DNA of 64,000 nt. It comes from Lyophyllum atratum. Its lineage: Eukaryota; Basidiomycota; Agaricomycetes; Agaricales; Lyophyllaceae. Below are positions 1 to 12,231 of the stretch, piece after piece. The first letter of the stretch is position 1, and every line of letters starts with the position of its first letter. The notes below the pieces were generated by a model. It was not told the DNA's origin and did no database searches. It saw nothing but the letters and a program-made list of their open reading frames with translations. The position numbers and the translations under genes were made by a program. The stretch covers positions 186,001-250,000 of the forward strand of contig JACGCN010000020.1 in the NCBI GenBank assembly GCA_014905825.1, written 5' to 3'.

Positions 1-392
1 ACCCAAAGGAACCTGAAGAGCTTACCAACCCACCTACGCCGGAAGGCGATTCACAAATGAAGTCAACCGACGCGACATGATGCTTTGATTCTAAGGGTTC
101 AGACCTGTTCTCAAAAGGGAATTGTGTGGGAGCACGAGCAGGCACCATGACCCAAGTCATGAGAAGTGTTCTTGTTCTGCTACAGCTCCATTATATACAT
201 ATATACATACACCAAGATGTCATCTATCATTAAGTATACCAAGCGCCAAACCGTACTATAATGTCCTTCGTATTCATACACCGCTACCCGTCCATTCGAC
301 CCACCCACCATCATCTACCCATCACCACCAAGAACCAAAACCTTTGAACCCTTCTTAAAATACTCGAGTACACCATATATCGCAGCCTCACC
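1..392. other. Sequence downstream of the NRAMP gene, no gene seen
   Basis: This stretch lies 3' of the minus-strand transporter stop codon. It is A/C-rich on the plus strand and holds only short reading frames without recognisable domains. It probably contains the 3' UTR of the transporter, but no polyadenylation signal can be assigned with confidence. Confidence 0.4.
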
Positions 393-2816
393 TCAACCCC
401 CACTCCCCCTCGCAAGGCTGATAATCACATACAAATTCGCCGCAATCACAATGAGGCAAATCGTCACCCCAACCGTCGTGCCCACGCGCCCACTGCTAAA
501 GTCCACCATCTCGTCCTCGCCCGCGCTTTCCAGCGTCTGCGGCGTCACCGTGACATCCGACAGCGAAGGCGAGGAGGGCAGCCGCACATCGCGGGGCTTG
601 CGCACGCTCATGATCGCCTTGGAGGACGTGCAGTACACGAGGGGGAGGGTGATGAAGGGGAGCACGATGGAGAGGACGACCTGGGATGCGACGAGGAGGG
701 CGTCAATGCCCGATCTGCCGATGGCGATGGCGACGACCATAGAGGGGATTATGGCGATGAGACGTGTGATGATCCTACGCATTGCGGGCTGGGTGGACGA
801 AGGTGTGAGTTTCTCCCCACATTGATTGAGACAGAGAGACTTACGGAGACGCGCCATTGCAGGAACCCTTCCGAGACAGCTTGACCTGCGACAGTGGCGA
901 TGATGGAAGAGCTCTGTGATGGGCAGGCAAGTTAGGGGTGTTTCAAAATGATTCAAGTGGAACATGTACCTGCCCCGCTGCTAGGAGAGCTACCGCAAAC
1001 AATGTAGCCGCCGCTAAGAGGAGAATAATCACAATCTATGTGGCGTTAATATGTCCAAAAACCCTACCTGGACCAACTAGATCATGTATAAGATCATACG
1101 CATCAAACAGACTCGCAGGTACGGCAGTTCCATCTGCGCTGGTTCCGTAGTAGAACACCGCACTGGCCAATATAAGAATACTAGTCACGACGTCCTGATG
1201 AGTACAAGTCAGGGAGGCGATGAGGGTCCACTTACAGAGAATTGATTAGAACCGCAAAGCCTAAAAGGCTAGCGACCATATCCACGATCCCGTGGTAGAT
1301 ATGGGCCCTTACGAAGTCGTATGGCTTATTCTCGCGGTCTGAATGACGTGTCGCGCGAGTCGCAAACTCACTTGCGAGAGGCACCCGGAAAGGCGCGCAG
1401 ATCAGCTCCCTGAGCGCATGGACGATGCGTTGGGATCTCGATTTCGCCTCGGATGGTGCGCTGATGTCGGAGACGGACGAGCTCTTGGAATCATTGTCGT
1501 TATCGCGGAGCTTCTTCATCTGGCGCGGGGTGGGAGATATCCGGTCTTGGGTCGCGAGGGCAGAACCGAGGAACAGACTGTGGGGCATGACAGTCGCGCC
1601 AAGGATCCCGACAGCTGTAGGTTCCACCGCAATCCGTCAGGCACATTCGGCATGTCGAGAGGTAGATCTGACGTACAAGTATAAAGTGCTCCGGAAGAGA
1701 ATATGTACTTTGACGGGATGTAGCCTTCGAAGGCCTTGGCCCAGTCGACGTCAACTTTGGCAATGATGCTCGCCATGCAGATCAGCACGGCTATGACCTA
1801 TTTATAGACGGGGATGGTTTCAGAAAACTATTTTAAGCCACAGATGCGCCGGGAAGACCCACCAAGCCTGCTATGAGGAACTCAAACATCCTTACAGGTC
1901 GGCCGCGGAGAGGATCGCCAAACATGAGGAGAAGAAGGACGTCGAAGGCGGTGATAAGCACACCGTGCCAAAGCTGGAGCTTGGGGAAGAGCAAGCATAA
2001 CGCGATTGCAGACCCAAGGAGCTCTGCCAGATCGGTGGCGATAATGGCCACCTCTGATAGAACATAGAGAGGGTAAAGCCCTAGCCAACGGTAGAGGAGC
2101 GTGTGTTTTGGGCGACTGTGTAGTAGGAGGCGGCAGTGCGAAGCGAGGTCTGTGAGTGATTGAATGGAGTAGTCAGCAAGCGGGCCGGGATGGAGGAAAA
2201 GCGGGCAACGAGAATAAGGAAATTTGACGGGAACAATGAATGGCAAGTCAAAATAAGGCATGAGCAGGACGAGCGCAAGTTTGGTTGATGAGTATGTCTT
2301 CGTCATCACCCAAGCCGTATCATAGGGTGTACCGGTGCCCCACGGGTGACAAAACAAGTAAAAGGCGGGCCGCCCGGTGCTGTATACTCACCAAGTCCTG
2401 TTACACAACCAAGTCTACTCGCGAGGACCTGTCGGGTACGAAAGACGGGTATTGTCAGCCATCGATTGACATCCGATAACGCCTGGAGCCAACCTGCAAG
2501 AACACGCCAAAGAGACCAGCGAGAAGCACGACAAAAAGGAGGCGATAGCCAAACTGAGACCCCGCCTGCAAGTCCACTCCCCAATTCCCGCTATTATCGA
2601 GAATTTCGTCAGCCTTTCTGCACCACAAGATCCGGGCACTTACGGGTCGAAGTAGGCCACTGCGCAAACTATTCCGACGCCCGTATGCCTTTTGGCGTGG
2701 TGTACAATCGTCGCACCCGCCGCTTTTGCGCGTTCACGGAAACCCCTCTTCGAAGTCCGTGAAGCATTTTGGTCCTGAGAGGCGTCGTTTTCGGGGTGGG
2801 TGGTGGGCACTGACAT
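393..2816 (-). CDS. NRAMP-family divalent metal (Mn/Fe) transporter, 10 exons
   Basis: Integral membrane, proton-coupled divalent metal importer of the Nramp/Smf family (role from family knowledge). Exons read from splice sites: 2816-2644, 2590-2494, 2428-2392, 2149-1863, 1797-1677, 1614-1236, 1180-1068, 1013-970, 913-845 and 788-393. They sum to 1716 nt, giving 571 residues in one frame. Family signatures are split or intact as follows. The TM1 metal-binding motif DPGNWGVDLQAG is rebuilt exactly across the first intron (53 bp). EVAIIATDLAELLGSAIAL is in exon 4. The TM6 motif ATVMPHSLFLGSAL is in exon 6. AAGQSSSIIATVAGQ spans exons 8/9. The start MSVPTTHPEN is the first Met of the open frame, followed by a polar N-terminus. 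Eight introns are 53-65 bp; the third (2391-2150) is unusually long at 242 bp. A 33-nt GTGAGT..AG stretch at 1371-1339 looks like an intron but is in frame, and the unspliced reading fits the family better. Confidence 0.93.
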
Positions 2817-3141
2817 GATGGTGGTTCAAAGTTAGGACGTACAGCCAAGCATAAGTAGGAAGAGGAAAACCAGAAGTAAGACGACTAACCCAGGACAGTG
2901 GACGACGCCAGTGACGAAACGGCGGTACGGTACCCATTTCATTAGGTGGGGTCAACAAGTGACACATGTCTTCTCCCGATCATGCATGGCCTCCTATAAC
3001 TTCTCCGTTGTCGCTGCTAAGATCATGCCTTGCTGCGTTTCCGAGAGCGAGTACGATGATGAGGTGCGTGCAGGGCTTGAAGTTGGTGTCTGGCCCGCGT
3101 CGCTTTGTTCCGTATCCTCGACTCGGCAACTTTCTATTTGG

Positions 3142-6100
3142 TTACCACTCTTCCGTTTCCTTGGCAATCAAATGGAGCAAGCTGATAACAAGCCTCGGCG
3201 AAACCCCGAACCCATCCCGCACAATTGCAAAATACCCTGGACACTTTAGCTTCTCTACTTCTGCCGCTTGGACTACACACGATACACACGTAGAAGAAAG
3301 CCGAAAACTTCATTGAACATGATACCAGGATGTAAAACCTTGAACAACGACCACATGAGGTCAGCTCGGAGATCTTCCTCCTCGGTTGAAATCTCCGAAA
3401 GGTGATGACTCTTCCCCCACCTGCCAAGTGAAGGCTTCAAACAGTCAGGCACGCCGACCGTGACAAAAATCCCGTACGCTCCTGCCAACCCACAAAGAAT
3501 ATCGAAACACAGCGAAGGAACCAATTGAGTATCGCCCACATGCCGGGCTTCTCGGACGTCATCGTACACCCTCATCATCGCCCCAGTCTGTACCACGAAT
3601 GCCATCGATGTCATCATGACCTGGACGCCGCTGACCCATGTACGTGTCGAGGCGATCGAAACCAGCGTCTCCTCCCAGACCCCAGTGAAAGATCCAAGCC
3701 TCGCCGACGTCCTACAATTCCAGGCGTATTCGCATTATCTTCCTGACCAGCCGTAGTCGCCGACGTAGAAACAGCCACAGCCACAGTAACAGTAACAGCA
3801 GTCAAGCGTCTTCGTCCACTCGAAAAGAAGTGTGAAAGAGCATTCCAAGCACGCCGACCACGCCCGCTACGATCCATACCAGCACGAAACAGCGCAGCCC
3901 TCGAAGTATAAGCATAACCTTGGTCCATCACGGGCCCAACCCCATCATGCGCACCATGAGGCCTAGGCAGCATCGTACCCATCTCATCTACTGCGACGCC
4001 GAGAGGAAGGCCCAATCCATTGGGTCCCGAAGCCGAAATCACATGTGGGCCTCGCAGTCCTTGATACTCTTCAAACGGGTGTTGGAGACGGGGATAGTGC
4101 GCTAGACTTGGCGTCTGCCCTGTTTGCCTTGAGAGGACGGTGTCGGGCTCATACTGGGTGAATACGGGTGAAGCTTTGGAGAGGTCGGGCGTCGGCGAGG
4201 TCAGGATCACTTCCGGAATCAAAGTCACGATGTCGTCCACTAGCTTGGGACTCGGAGTCGGAGCGCCTTTCCGCTCTGCACCCGCGCTTGCATCTCCATC
4301 TGTATTCGCTTTCGACAAATCTGCAGAGACGAAGTTACCAACTCTTAGCTTCAATGGTCAAGAAAGCCGGACACGTAAGTATACGTACCTATTAACAAAC
4401 TTCTGGGATGCATGAAGGCCTTCGACTCGCCAGTTTCGGAGTCTTCTGAAAAACTAAACGTGCACGGGTGTCCTGGTGGTCCCGCTTGATTCGGCTATAA
4501 CAAAAATAGAAGATAGCAGTTAAGCCGTGTGGTCATCGATCTAGAAGTTCTTGATCGGGAGCGCAGGCCATATATCCATTGAATAACCAGAACAGGAGTC
4601 CAAGGAATGCTTGAAACACGGAGTGCAAGCATGAGCAGAAGCCCGAAGGCGGATCGAAGGGTAAGGTCGTGGACCATTTGGAAAGGTCAGTTGCGCTGCT
4701 AACGCCTCGACAAATGCGCTTGCAGTGATCAAGGTTAGACGGGACCAAAATCGTCCCGAAAGACATTCAACAAAGACCCGTGCATGACCTCAACACCGCG
4801 CACCATCAATCTGAGGCGCCAGCACGAACAAAAGCAACCAGCGTGAATGAAGAGCGTAAGGAAACCCACCGTAGAGGCCAACACTTCGCCAAAGCTCGAG
4901 CAGCTCCGAGGGGAGATTTCGTCACTGGAAGAGTGTATGGACATGCCTTCGCCCTCACCCCTGATGACGACACTACGCGCGAGCGTGTGGGGTGGGTTGA
5001 TCGTCAGCACGTCCTCGATGATAGGCGAGAGGTCCAACTCGAAGAACCTCGATTGACCAGCAAAGGACTGGGATCGGGAACGGTTCTGCGCCTATATTCA
5101 TGGTCAAGCGAATAGTGAGCAATGAAGGGAGTTGAGAATGAAACTCAAGACATATGAGTGGATGGGTCGACAAAGACCGAAATGAACATAGAAGGTCGAA
5201 AAAACTACACACCTTCAGGCTAGCGCTGTACTCATATAACGACTGCGGTTCCGCCGCCTGTCTTTCATTCACTTCGTTTGCGTTGCTGCTTTTGTTTCTC
5301 ATACTCTAGGTAGAATATGATTTACCATCAGTGGAGGAAATCGATAGGCAAAATACTAACTTGGGCGCGAACCAAGCCAGACCCATCCATAGCCGAGCTG
5401 GCGATCCGCTTACTCCTACGTAGGGACCGTCGACGCGCTTCACTGTCCGTGAGGATCGGCACATCCATCGGTCTATCTGAATTGATAAGGCTCTCTTTCA
5501 CCTTTCCGCTTTTGCGCACCTAAAGTCGGACAGGGGGTCAATACAAATTTCTCGATGGTTGTATGTCAGATACGAATAAAAAAGGAGGATCAAGAATGGA
5601 GAAACTGGGAGCAAGCGGCGAAACGAATGAAATATCATATGGGAAGACTCACTGCGGCCTTGCCGGCCAGCGCCACTACCAGTGCCTTGGACTGGCCCCA
5701 CCGCCCCAACTTTTTGGGCTTCGGCCTTGGTTTACTCAATTTTTTACGTCGCATCTACATCGGTAACATATCACGGGGGCGTGTCAGTGGAACCGATCAC
5801 ATAGGGAGAACATAATACGAGAAAATAAGACGGGAGCTGACTTACCAGCTGGCTGGAGTTGCGTCTTTGATGATCTTGAAGCTGATACCGGGTCAGGTTT
5901 TGCTAAGGGTTAACGGTCGCTGGGTACTCGCACCTCATGAGCGGGATTATGTTGATTCTTGTAGTGTTTGGAAATAGAGCTTCGTGTTGGTGTTCGCGGT
6001 GCAGGGTTCTAAGGTGATCTCGTCAGATAATAGGAATCTAGCGTCGTGGATTCCGATAGAGAGGGAAGATATACGCACGCTTATGGATATTTTATTTTCC

Positions 6101-6965
6101 CTATATGGGCGACGGGATGGGGAAGAGAAAGATGTGTTGGTCTGGTATTCCATCCAAGTGTTTCAGCGATCACCATGATGTTGAGATGTGAGATACAACT
6201 CCATACTCACGGAGCTAGCACGTCTATGCCTTGGGCTGTGCGCCGAACTCAAAGATCGGCCACTTCCCTGTAGTTTGGAACGGATAGAGTTAGGTGCGTA
6301 ATCAAGGACGAGCGTTATACTCAATGGCGGGGTGAACAGTGGGACATGGCGAGAGGAGGACTCACTCGGACATGGCCCTGGGATGAGGACGGAGCCAGAC
6401 AATGACACGCGCAACAACATCCTTCTTTTTCAATTTGGACCCTCGATCTGAGATGTATGCTGCGTTCAGGATCCGGTTTGTGCGGAGTACTGCTCATAGG
6501 TCCATAGCTGGTGTTGTCCACAGATTCAAGTTGCGATCGGTCGAAGAGGGACAACGTTGTGCCTACCAAATGCGTGAGTACTATGTAGACGGGGATAATG
6601 TGTGGGTTCCTCGACGTCTCGCCAAGAAGCCGGTCGGGTGATCGTGTGTAAGGGTTCCAGGGATGCCACCGCGAGATGAAAAAGTTAGAAGTAGACGCAC
6701 TGTTAATGGGAGTCGATGGGGCGTTTGTCATAGCGTTTCGTGCGTTCGTGCGGTATACGGGGATGGCGGTCCTTGGATCCGAACCTGGAAATATGAACGC
6801 CTGTACGTGTCGCAAGAGGTTGTCTATTCAGCGAGATCCTAGAACTCTGGGAACGCCGTGGCCTAGCGCTTATTGACTCACAGGTTTGGGAATTACAATC
6901 AGGCCGATAAGCTTGAGCGTTCCCTTGAGAAGGGCGGGCCACGTTGAGATTGCGACAGGCAACAT
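3142..6965 (-). CDS. Unrecognised multi-exon gene with membrane-like segments (boundaries approximate)
   Basis: Not recognised. A start at 6965 gives MLPVAISTWPALLKGTLKL, a hydrophobic N-terminus ending at a GTGAGT donor near 6880. Further convincing exons, each bounded by splice sites, include VLRTNRILNAAYISDRG.. near 6490-6370, a basic segment RRKKLSKPRPKPKKLGRW near 5750-5660, AQNRSRSQSFAGQSRFFELD.. near 5090-4880, a long serine/proline-rich segment 4335-3800, and a segment with two hydrophobic stretches near 3700-3440 (VMMTSMAFVVQTGAMM and CFDILCGLAGAYGIFVTV). The C-terminus QAAEVEKLKCPGYFAIV.. ends with TAA at 3144-3142 after a 53-nt intron. I infer a single membrane-associated protein because all pieces lie on one strand without an internal start or stop signal I can identify. 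It could equally be two adjacent genes. The model is not complete between 6250 and 5760 or between 4750 and 4430. Confidence 0.4.
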
Positions 6966-7284
6966 ATGATAGAGGTAGGGTACAAGTTGCAGGGTCAGAC
7001 GGCGGACCGTCACGAGCCGTAAATGAACCGATGTATGGGTATGTTTGGCAACCAGCCTAGGCTTGGCGAATCGATCAATCGTCCGAGTTCTTCACCACTC
7101 TAACAGGTCAATGTCGTTGACTTCAATCTATATTTCGGTCTCAGAGCGTCGTCTTGAATTCGCATGCCTCTTTAAAGTCACGTCCTTGAACTGTGTGTAT
7201 CACTATGATGAATTATGGTTGAAAGCTGCGAATCACAGCATCCGAGTCAGGTGTCCTGGACATCGTTGAAGTGAGTGAAATCCA
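6966..7284. other. Spacer between divergent loci, no gene seen
   Basis: Only short frames without splice support occur here. It lies upstream of both the minus-strand unknown gene and the plus-strand F-box relic and may hold their promoters. I see no clear TATA or repeat. Confidence 0.3.
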
Positions 7285-8400
7285 TTGCTTCTTGACAGAC
7301 TTATAGTTACCAAAGCATTCCAGCATGTCGATCAGGGCTTCAACTTTATGGACAAAGACGGAGGGCTCTTCGTTATGTCAAAAGGCCTCGAGCACTCACG
7401 CCTTTCGCCACTTTCTGACGCGGATCACGAAAACTGTTGCACAGCTACCGATACTACTGGCTACGACAAAGTACGACGCAATCCCCTACTTCCCTCTGAA
7501 TTCGAATATGTCACTGGTGAGTTATCGTTATGTCCATCATCAACGGTTTTGAATGAACCAGCTTCACAGCGAACGTAATGGCCAACACGATGATGAAGCG
7601 AGAGTGGAAAAGGCTAGCTAATCGTAAGAGGAGTTCAGCCTGAGCATTCCGTTTGAATTAACTCTTGAGGTCAGTTCTTCTCCTCAGGGAAGGTTATCCG
7701 GAATCATGTCGCTCAGACGAATAAGAACTTATGTCCCGCGGTTCTCCCTCACAACTAGGCATCTCCGTGGAAAACTTGCTCTGATCGTCACTAGTCACTC
7801 CCTGGATGCCCACCAGATATGTCAGAACCACAAATAAGCGACTTCGTTGTTTGGGCCAGCGACCTGTGATGTGAGTCTTGTTTAACTCGTTATTCCAAGT
7901 CCTGCTCAAGGCCATCAGTTCAAGAGTGTGAAGGCCTGATGTTATAGTCGATTTTGTATTCCGTTGGCACTTCTGTGCGAGTTGCTCAGGAATTTGTGGG
8001 TAGTTTTCCAGTCGCTTCGTTTAATGGCTTATCCAAGTGCCGCGTTACGAAGGCCATGTACAGTACCAAGTGCATGACCTTGTTTGGACTAATAACGGCT
8101 TCTCATAGAATCGGTACATGCCAATTCGTCGGCTGCATATCACATAACCTTGCGGCCGAAAGCCGTTATTGCGGTGATTCTAGACTTCATGCGGTCGGGC
8201 AAAATGGACGATATGCCTACCGCGATGTTCAGGCCACTGCACAGAAAATCCAGGCCCTACCGAACGACGTGGAGGAAGACGAAGTCGGTTTTGGAGAAAA
8301 ATTCGATTGTTTTAGGACCGAAACTCATATCATCGTCAGGATCAAAGCTCGCATGATGCATCGTGATTACGATGTAAGAGACATCAACCTTCGCACCCAC
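7285..8400 (+). pseudogene. Decayed tandem copy of the downstream F-box gene
   Basis: This region aligns exon by exon with the intact F-box gene that starts at 9381. Exon 1 ends with a GTGAGT donor at about 7516. The second-exon homologue begins GAACGTAATGGCCAACACGA (7571). The third contains AQTNKNL (near 7715) and a CPPDMSEP match with an in-frame stop following. The fourth reads CKKPDVIVDFVFRWHFCASC. The stretch 8160-8320 reads SRYCGDSRLHAVGQNGRYAY then ATAQKIQALPNDVEEDEVGF, matching SNYWGHYEFQSVRLHGRYML and STAQKLEVLQNEIAQDKVGS of the intact gene. Stops and frameshifts interrupt it repeatedly and nothing matching the later exons is visible. It is a dead tandem duplicate, about 2 kb upstream of its parent. 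Confidence 0.82.
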
Positions 8401-8744
8401 TATACTTAACTGCACGATTCACGACCCGAATTTTACAAACTTACACGCTGAGGTTTGCAATGTCTTTCTTCTTTGACATTGGAAAATTAGTAAATACTTC
8501 ATTCGCCGGTCTGACTCTGGAGAGCCGTCAAGCCTAGAGGCGAAGCCATCATCATTGCCTTGAAAAGGTACCTGGCGATCGAATGCCACTGTTACTTATG
8601 CTGCTAGGGCCACAGGTGTTTCGTATGGGACGTCGTGGTGTTTCAGGGATTTGAGATTAACCATAGGTAGCGTATTCATTCTAGGGTCCAAGTCAGATAT
8701 ATATCTATCATTCTAGAAACGTTCGTCGTTGGACGATGTACATG
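8401..8744. other. Spacer between F-box relic and tRNA gene
   Basis: I see nothing gene-like. The sequence is of mixed composition with no long frame and no clear further F-box homology. Confidence 0.3.
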
Positions 8745-8843
8745 TCTTTGCTAGTATATCGGTTAGTACACGCGCCTGTCATGACGAGAAATTCGCCCTT
8801 TCAGCGTACGCGCGAAAGCTGGGTTCGACTCCCAGGCAGAGAG
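8745..8843 (+). tRNA. tRNA-Asp (anticodon GTC) with a 27-nt intron
   Basis: The acceptor stem TCTTTGC (8745-8751) pairs at every position, with one G-U, to GCAGAGA (8836-8842). The D stem is GTAT/GTAC, and the anticodon stem CGCGC (8771-8775) pairs perfectly with GCGCG (8810-8814). The anticodon GTC is at 8778-8780. The T arm is CTGGG-TTCGACT-CCCAG (8819-8835). The A box TAGTATATCGG and B box GGTTCGACTCC fit the Pol III consensus. The anticodon stem closes only if 27 nt (8782-8808) are removed after position 37, the usual site of eukaryotic tRNA introns. The mature tRNA would be 72 nt with a G discriminator. The variable loop is only four nucleotides. Confidence 0.9.
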
Positions 8844-8845
8844 AC

Positions 8846-8851
8846 TTTTTT
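8846..8851 (+). terminator. Pol III terminator (T6)
   Basis: Six consecutive T residues lie two bases after the tRNA-Asp discriminator, as expected for RNA polymerase III termination. Confidence 0.85.
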
Positions 8852-9380
8852 GGGGGAACCGATTCGCTCCTTTCAGAAATTCTATATACACCCAGTGCTG
8901 GAGAAATACTGTCTGGACCTGACTACTCTCTCGTTGTGACTTTCAACAGTTGAAAGCTGGTCATGACAACGACTGAGTCTGGCACGGCTGATGCAAGTGA
9001 CCAGTCCGGACCGGACCAATAGGGACCAACGCGAAAATTTGTTTTCGAGTTGCCGCGGCCTTGGCACGCCCAACTCTGCCCACTATCCAACGATCACCCG
9101 AATTTCAATCATTAGCTACGTTCTGCGAGAAGCACCCCCTACATGCGCGCGACCATCACAGCTCTGAGCTATGATGACACTGGGCTTGCCGGCGCTGTGA
9201 TGAATGATGGACACTGACACTGACAGGACGACCGAGAGCCGAGATGACTATGTCAGCTTTGCAGACTCCGATTGACTGTTGTTGCTTCATGACGCCTATA
9301 AGTAGGAGGTCCATCATACCTTCCTTCAGGACTGCTGACACTCATAGGCTATTATCAGTTCGCTCCAACTCGGCCCCCAC
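8852..9380. other. Spacer upstream of the intact F-box gene
   Basis: No gene is seen. It presumably holds the promoter and 5' UTR of the F-box gene that starts at 9381. No obvious TATA element can be assigned. Confidence 0.3.
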
Positions 9381-12231
9381 ATGGAGTCGCCCGGTAAGGG
9401 GGGCAGCGTCAAAGACCGAGAAGCATTCGCGAAGGGGTCCGCCAACCTTGAGTATTTGTGCCTTCTGCCACTTTTCGAAACTGAGCGTGATGAAACCCTC
9501 TCCGTCACTGGATACGATGATTTTTACGACGATCTGGATGGTCATGATCTAGCTTGTGAGTGTTGAGCTTCTATTCAGTCAATAATGCTAGATTTTCGAG
9601 CACTTTTGCTTTCATAGGGAACGTAACTGCCAATACTACGATGCGCCAAGAGAGGCAACAGCTAGCAGGGAAGAGGAAGAAGTTGGATTTGAGTGTTTTT
9701 CTTGATTTTCCGTTGGATCTGATCTTCGAGGTTAGTCTGAGCTAGTCCGAGCCATGTAGAAAACTAAAGGCTAAACTTCACCGCCCAGATTTTCGGTCAC
9801 CTACATCCAATCGATATCTACCATATCGCGCAAACCAACAAGACGCTGCGGAAGATGGTCCTCGCGCCCAACTCGGCATCCCTCTGGAAGACATGTTTCA
9901 TTCGCCACCCGTCAATTCCTGAATGCCCGACAGATATGTCAGAACCCCGATGGACTACGTTATTATTTGGGCCCGCGATTTGCGATGTGAGTCCAGAAAT
10001 TTCAGACCCTGTGGCGTATGATCGTTGAACGCCATGGTTCAGGAATGTGCAAGGCCAGGCGCTATGCTTGACTTTGCATTCCTCCGTCATTTGTGTACCA
10101 GATGCTTGAATCATCTGTGCGTCTTCGCCTTCTCCTTTCTGAGATGATTGATCCCATTCTCTGCAGCTGTGTGTTCCGGATACCGACCGACGGCAGTGTT
10201 GCGCCATTTGAAGAGAATAACCTTGTCTGGGATCTGGTTCCCGCGACCCCCAGACGTTGTTTGTACCTTCTTATTATGTATAGAAATCACGATTTCTGAC
10301 GCGCACATATAGCTGGAAGTAATTATTGGGGCCATTATGAGTTCCAATCGGTCAGGCTGCATGGCCGATATATGCTGCGCGACCTTCTTTCTACTGCCCA
10401 GAAACTTGAAGTCCTACAAAACGAGATCGCACAAGACAAAGTCGGCTCCGAAGAAGCTTTTGAGGATTTTAAGAAGGCGACCCAGAGGCATGCTATCCAT
10501 CTATTAAAAGTATGTGATAGCACCCGCCAGCTGAATCCTTGGAATAACATTATCGACAGGACGCCGAAAGATGTAGTATATGGGCTCAAAACATCATGGA
10601 AATCAATACGTACGACATTCGTGTGCGGAGGGATCATATCGTTAAACGGTATGTTGTATGTATCTGGTACCAATACTATTCTGATGAGAGTCCCTACCAG
10701 AGTCGAAGCTCGGTTGCTGGCCCTTGGTCACCATCCAGACGACATCATCAGTCATGAGTTGGAGAATTTGCTATTCTATAGTAGTAGCATGCCAGAAATT
10801 CGCAGACTCACGCGCCAAGGTATGTCAACATACGGATCTGATAGCTTCCAAGGTTAATCCTGGGCATTAGTTTGGAGAAACGTCAGGCCCGTTGCAGAAG
10901 CCTTGATAGCTACCATCAAAGAGCGAAAACGTCTCGAAGCTTGGGAGTTACTTCTTTCCAAGCGCGGTCCAATAATCAAGTCTGCCTATCTTGAATACCA
11001 GCAAACTCTGGCACCATCGAGCTGGAATATGCTTCCAGACTATGAAGAATTGCTTCATTACGAGGAATTTTCCGCCCTGCTGAACGACACGTCAGAGATC
11101 GACCTCACTGTTGCCGCGTGCGGCGTCGCTCTTTCAAAGCTACCGGAATATCTCATTGATTGGCATCAAAAGAGAATTCGGCACTTGCTAGCACAGCTAC
11201 GGGATCTGGAGGTGCCGTCAGTAATGCATCTGTTCGCCGATCTTGAGCTCGCGACGTCCGTATTCACCTGTCTTGATTGTAAGAACAAGAATGCTGATGG
11301 GTTATGCTTATTCGGATGGGACAATGTCAGAGCGCATATGCGCTGCCCCACGCTGGTCAGCAAGGGGCATACAAACCTTATACTTTGCACTGCGGGCTCA
11401 ACAATATCGGCGGAGTTGGTATCGTTCCTTGGACTTGACCCAGTTACAGCCTCTACATCTGATATGGATCGACTGGCAACAAGACTCATCTGTGCCCGGT
11501 GTCCTATACGAGGTTATCGTGGTGTCAGAGGACATCCAGTGTATACCTGGAGAGAACTTGTATCTACTTCCTTTCCTCTTTTCCTCGCTTCGCTTTCTAA
11601 CCTGGTATTGTTGTTCTGCAGATCACCCATGCTGTGCGCATGCAAGGAGATGCCGAACACTCCAAGAATGCCTGGCATCTCTTGACACCCCAAGTTACGA
11701 TGCTCGTCCTGCACCGTGAAGATAGATACCCGCACGCCGGAGATGAAGCTTGGAGCTGCAATCATTGCTTCGTGCATTTTCACAATTTCGTGAAACATCG
11801 GGACGTCATAGACCATGTTAAAGACATGTACGTCGTAGTACTCTTCCTTTCTCGTCGTTACTGAATAATCTTGGGAATTTAGACACCAGATTCAGAGGCC
11901 CGTCGAAGGGGTTGATCACTTCCATTCTCTCGGCCCAGAGGCTCAGCATACGTCTCGTCGACCAGTTGCTCTCGCTGAAAGTCCTCCAGCAGAATTCAGA
12001 TGTGCACGATGCCTAGACTTGGGAACTCGCTTGTTCGCTTCGTGTACTCTCGCGCGACATCTCCTCGACAGGTACTTTGTGCTGTGCCTCACCTTGGGCT
12101 AGAGCTGATTGTACCTTCCTTCTGGGGTCCTGCATAGACATAATATTTCCAGCCCAATACTAGGCCTCGATTTCGTCAAAGTTGATATTGTCCTTAGATC
12201 GTCACACCTGTGCGACGGCCGTGGTGCATGA
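9381..12231 (+). CDS. F-box protein with Cys/His zinc-finger-like C-terminus, 12 exons
   Basis: A likely substrate receptor of an SCF ubiquitin ligase (family inference). Exons: 9381-9555, 9618-9730, 9789-9986, 10043-10116, 10167-10258, 10313-10509, 10560-10648, 10701-10819, 10871-11559, 11622-11827, 11883-12071 and 12138-12231. They sum to 2235 nt, or 744 residues plus stop, in one frame. The F-box is split by intron 2: FLDFPLDLIFE | IFGHLHPIDIYHIAQTNKTL, then SASLWKTCF. It is followed by the CARPGAMLDFAFLRHLCTRC Cys motif and RRDHIVKRVEARLLALGHHP, a pattern common in agaricomycete F-box proteins. The C-terminal third has Cys/His pairs resembling zinc fingers: TCLDCKN..HMRC, SCNHCFVHF..H..H and RCARCLDLG..LARHLLDRH. 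The start is the first Met of the open first exon; the N-terminal 60 residues are poorly constrained. A dead tandem copy lies upstream and another relic near 47.4 kb. Confidence 0.88.

Noticed and set aside
1339..1371. Possible 33-bp intron in the NRAMP gene (GTGAGT..TTCAG)
   Set aside because: Too short for the introns seen here, in frame, and the unspliced reading (HSDRENKPYDFVRAH) fits the family better.
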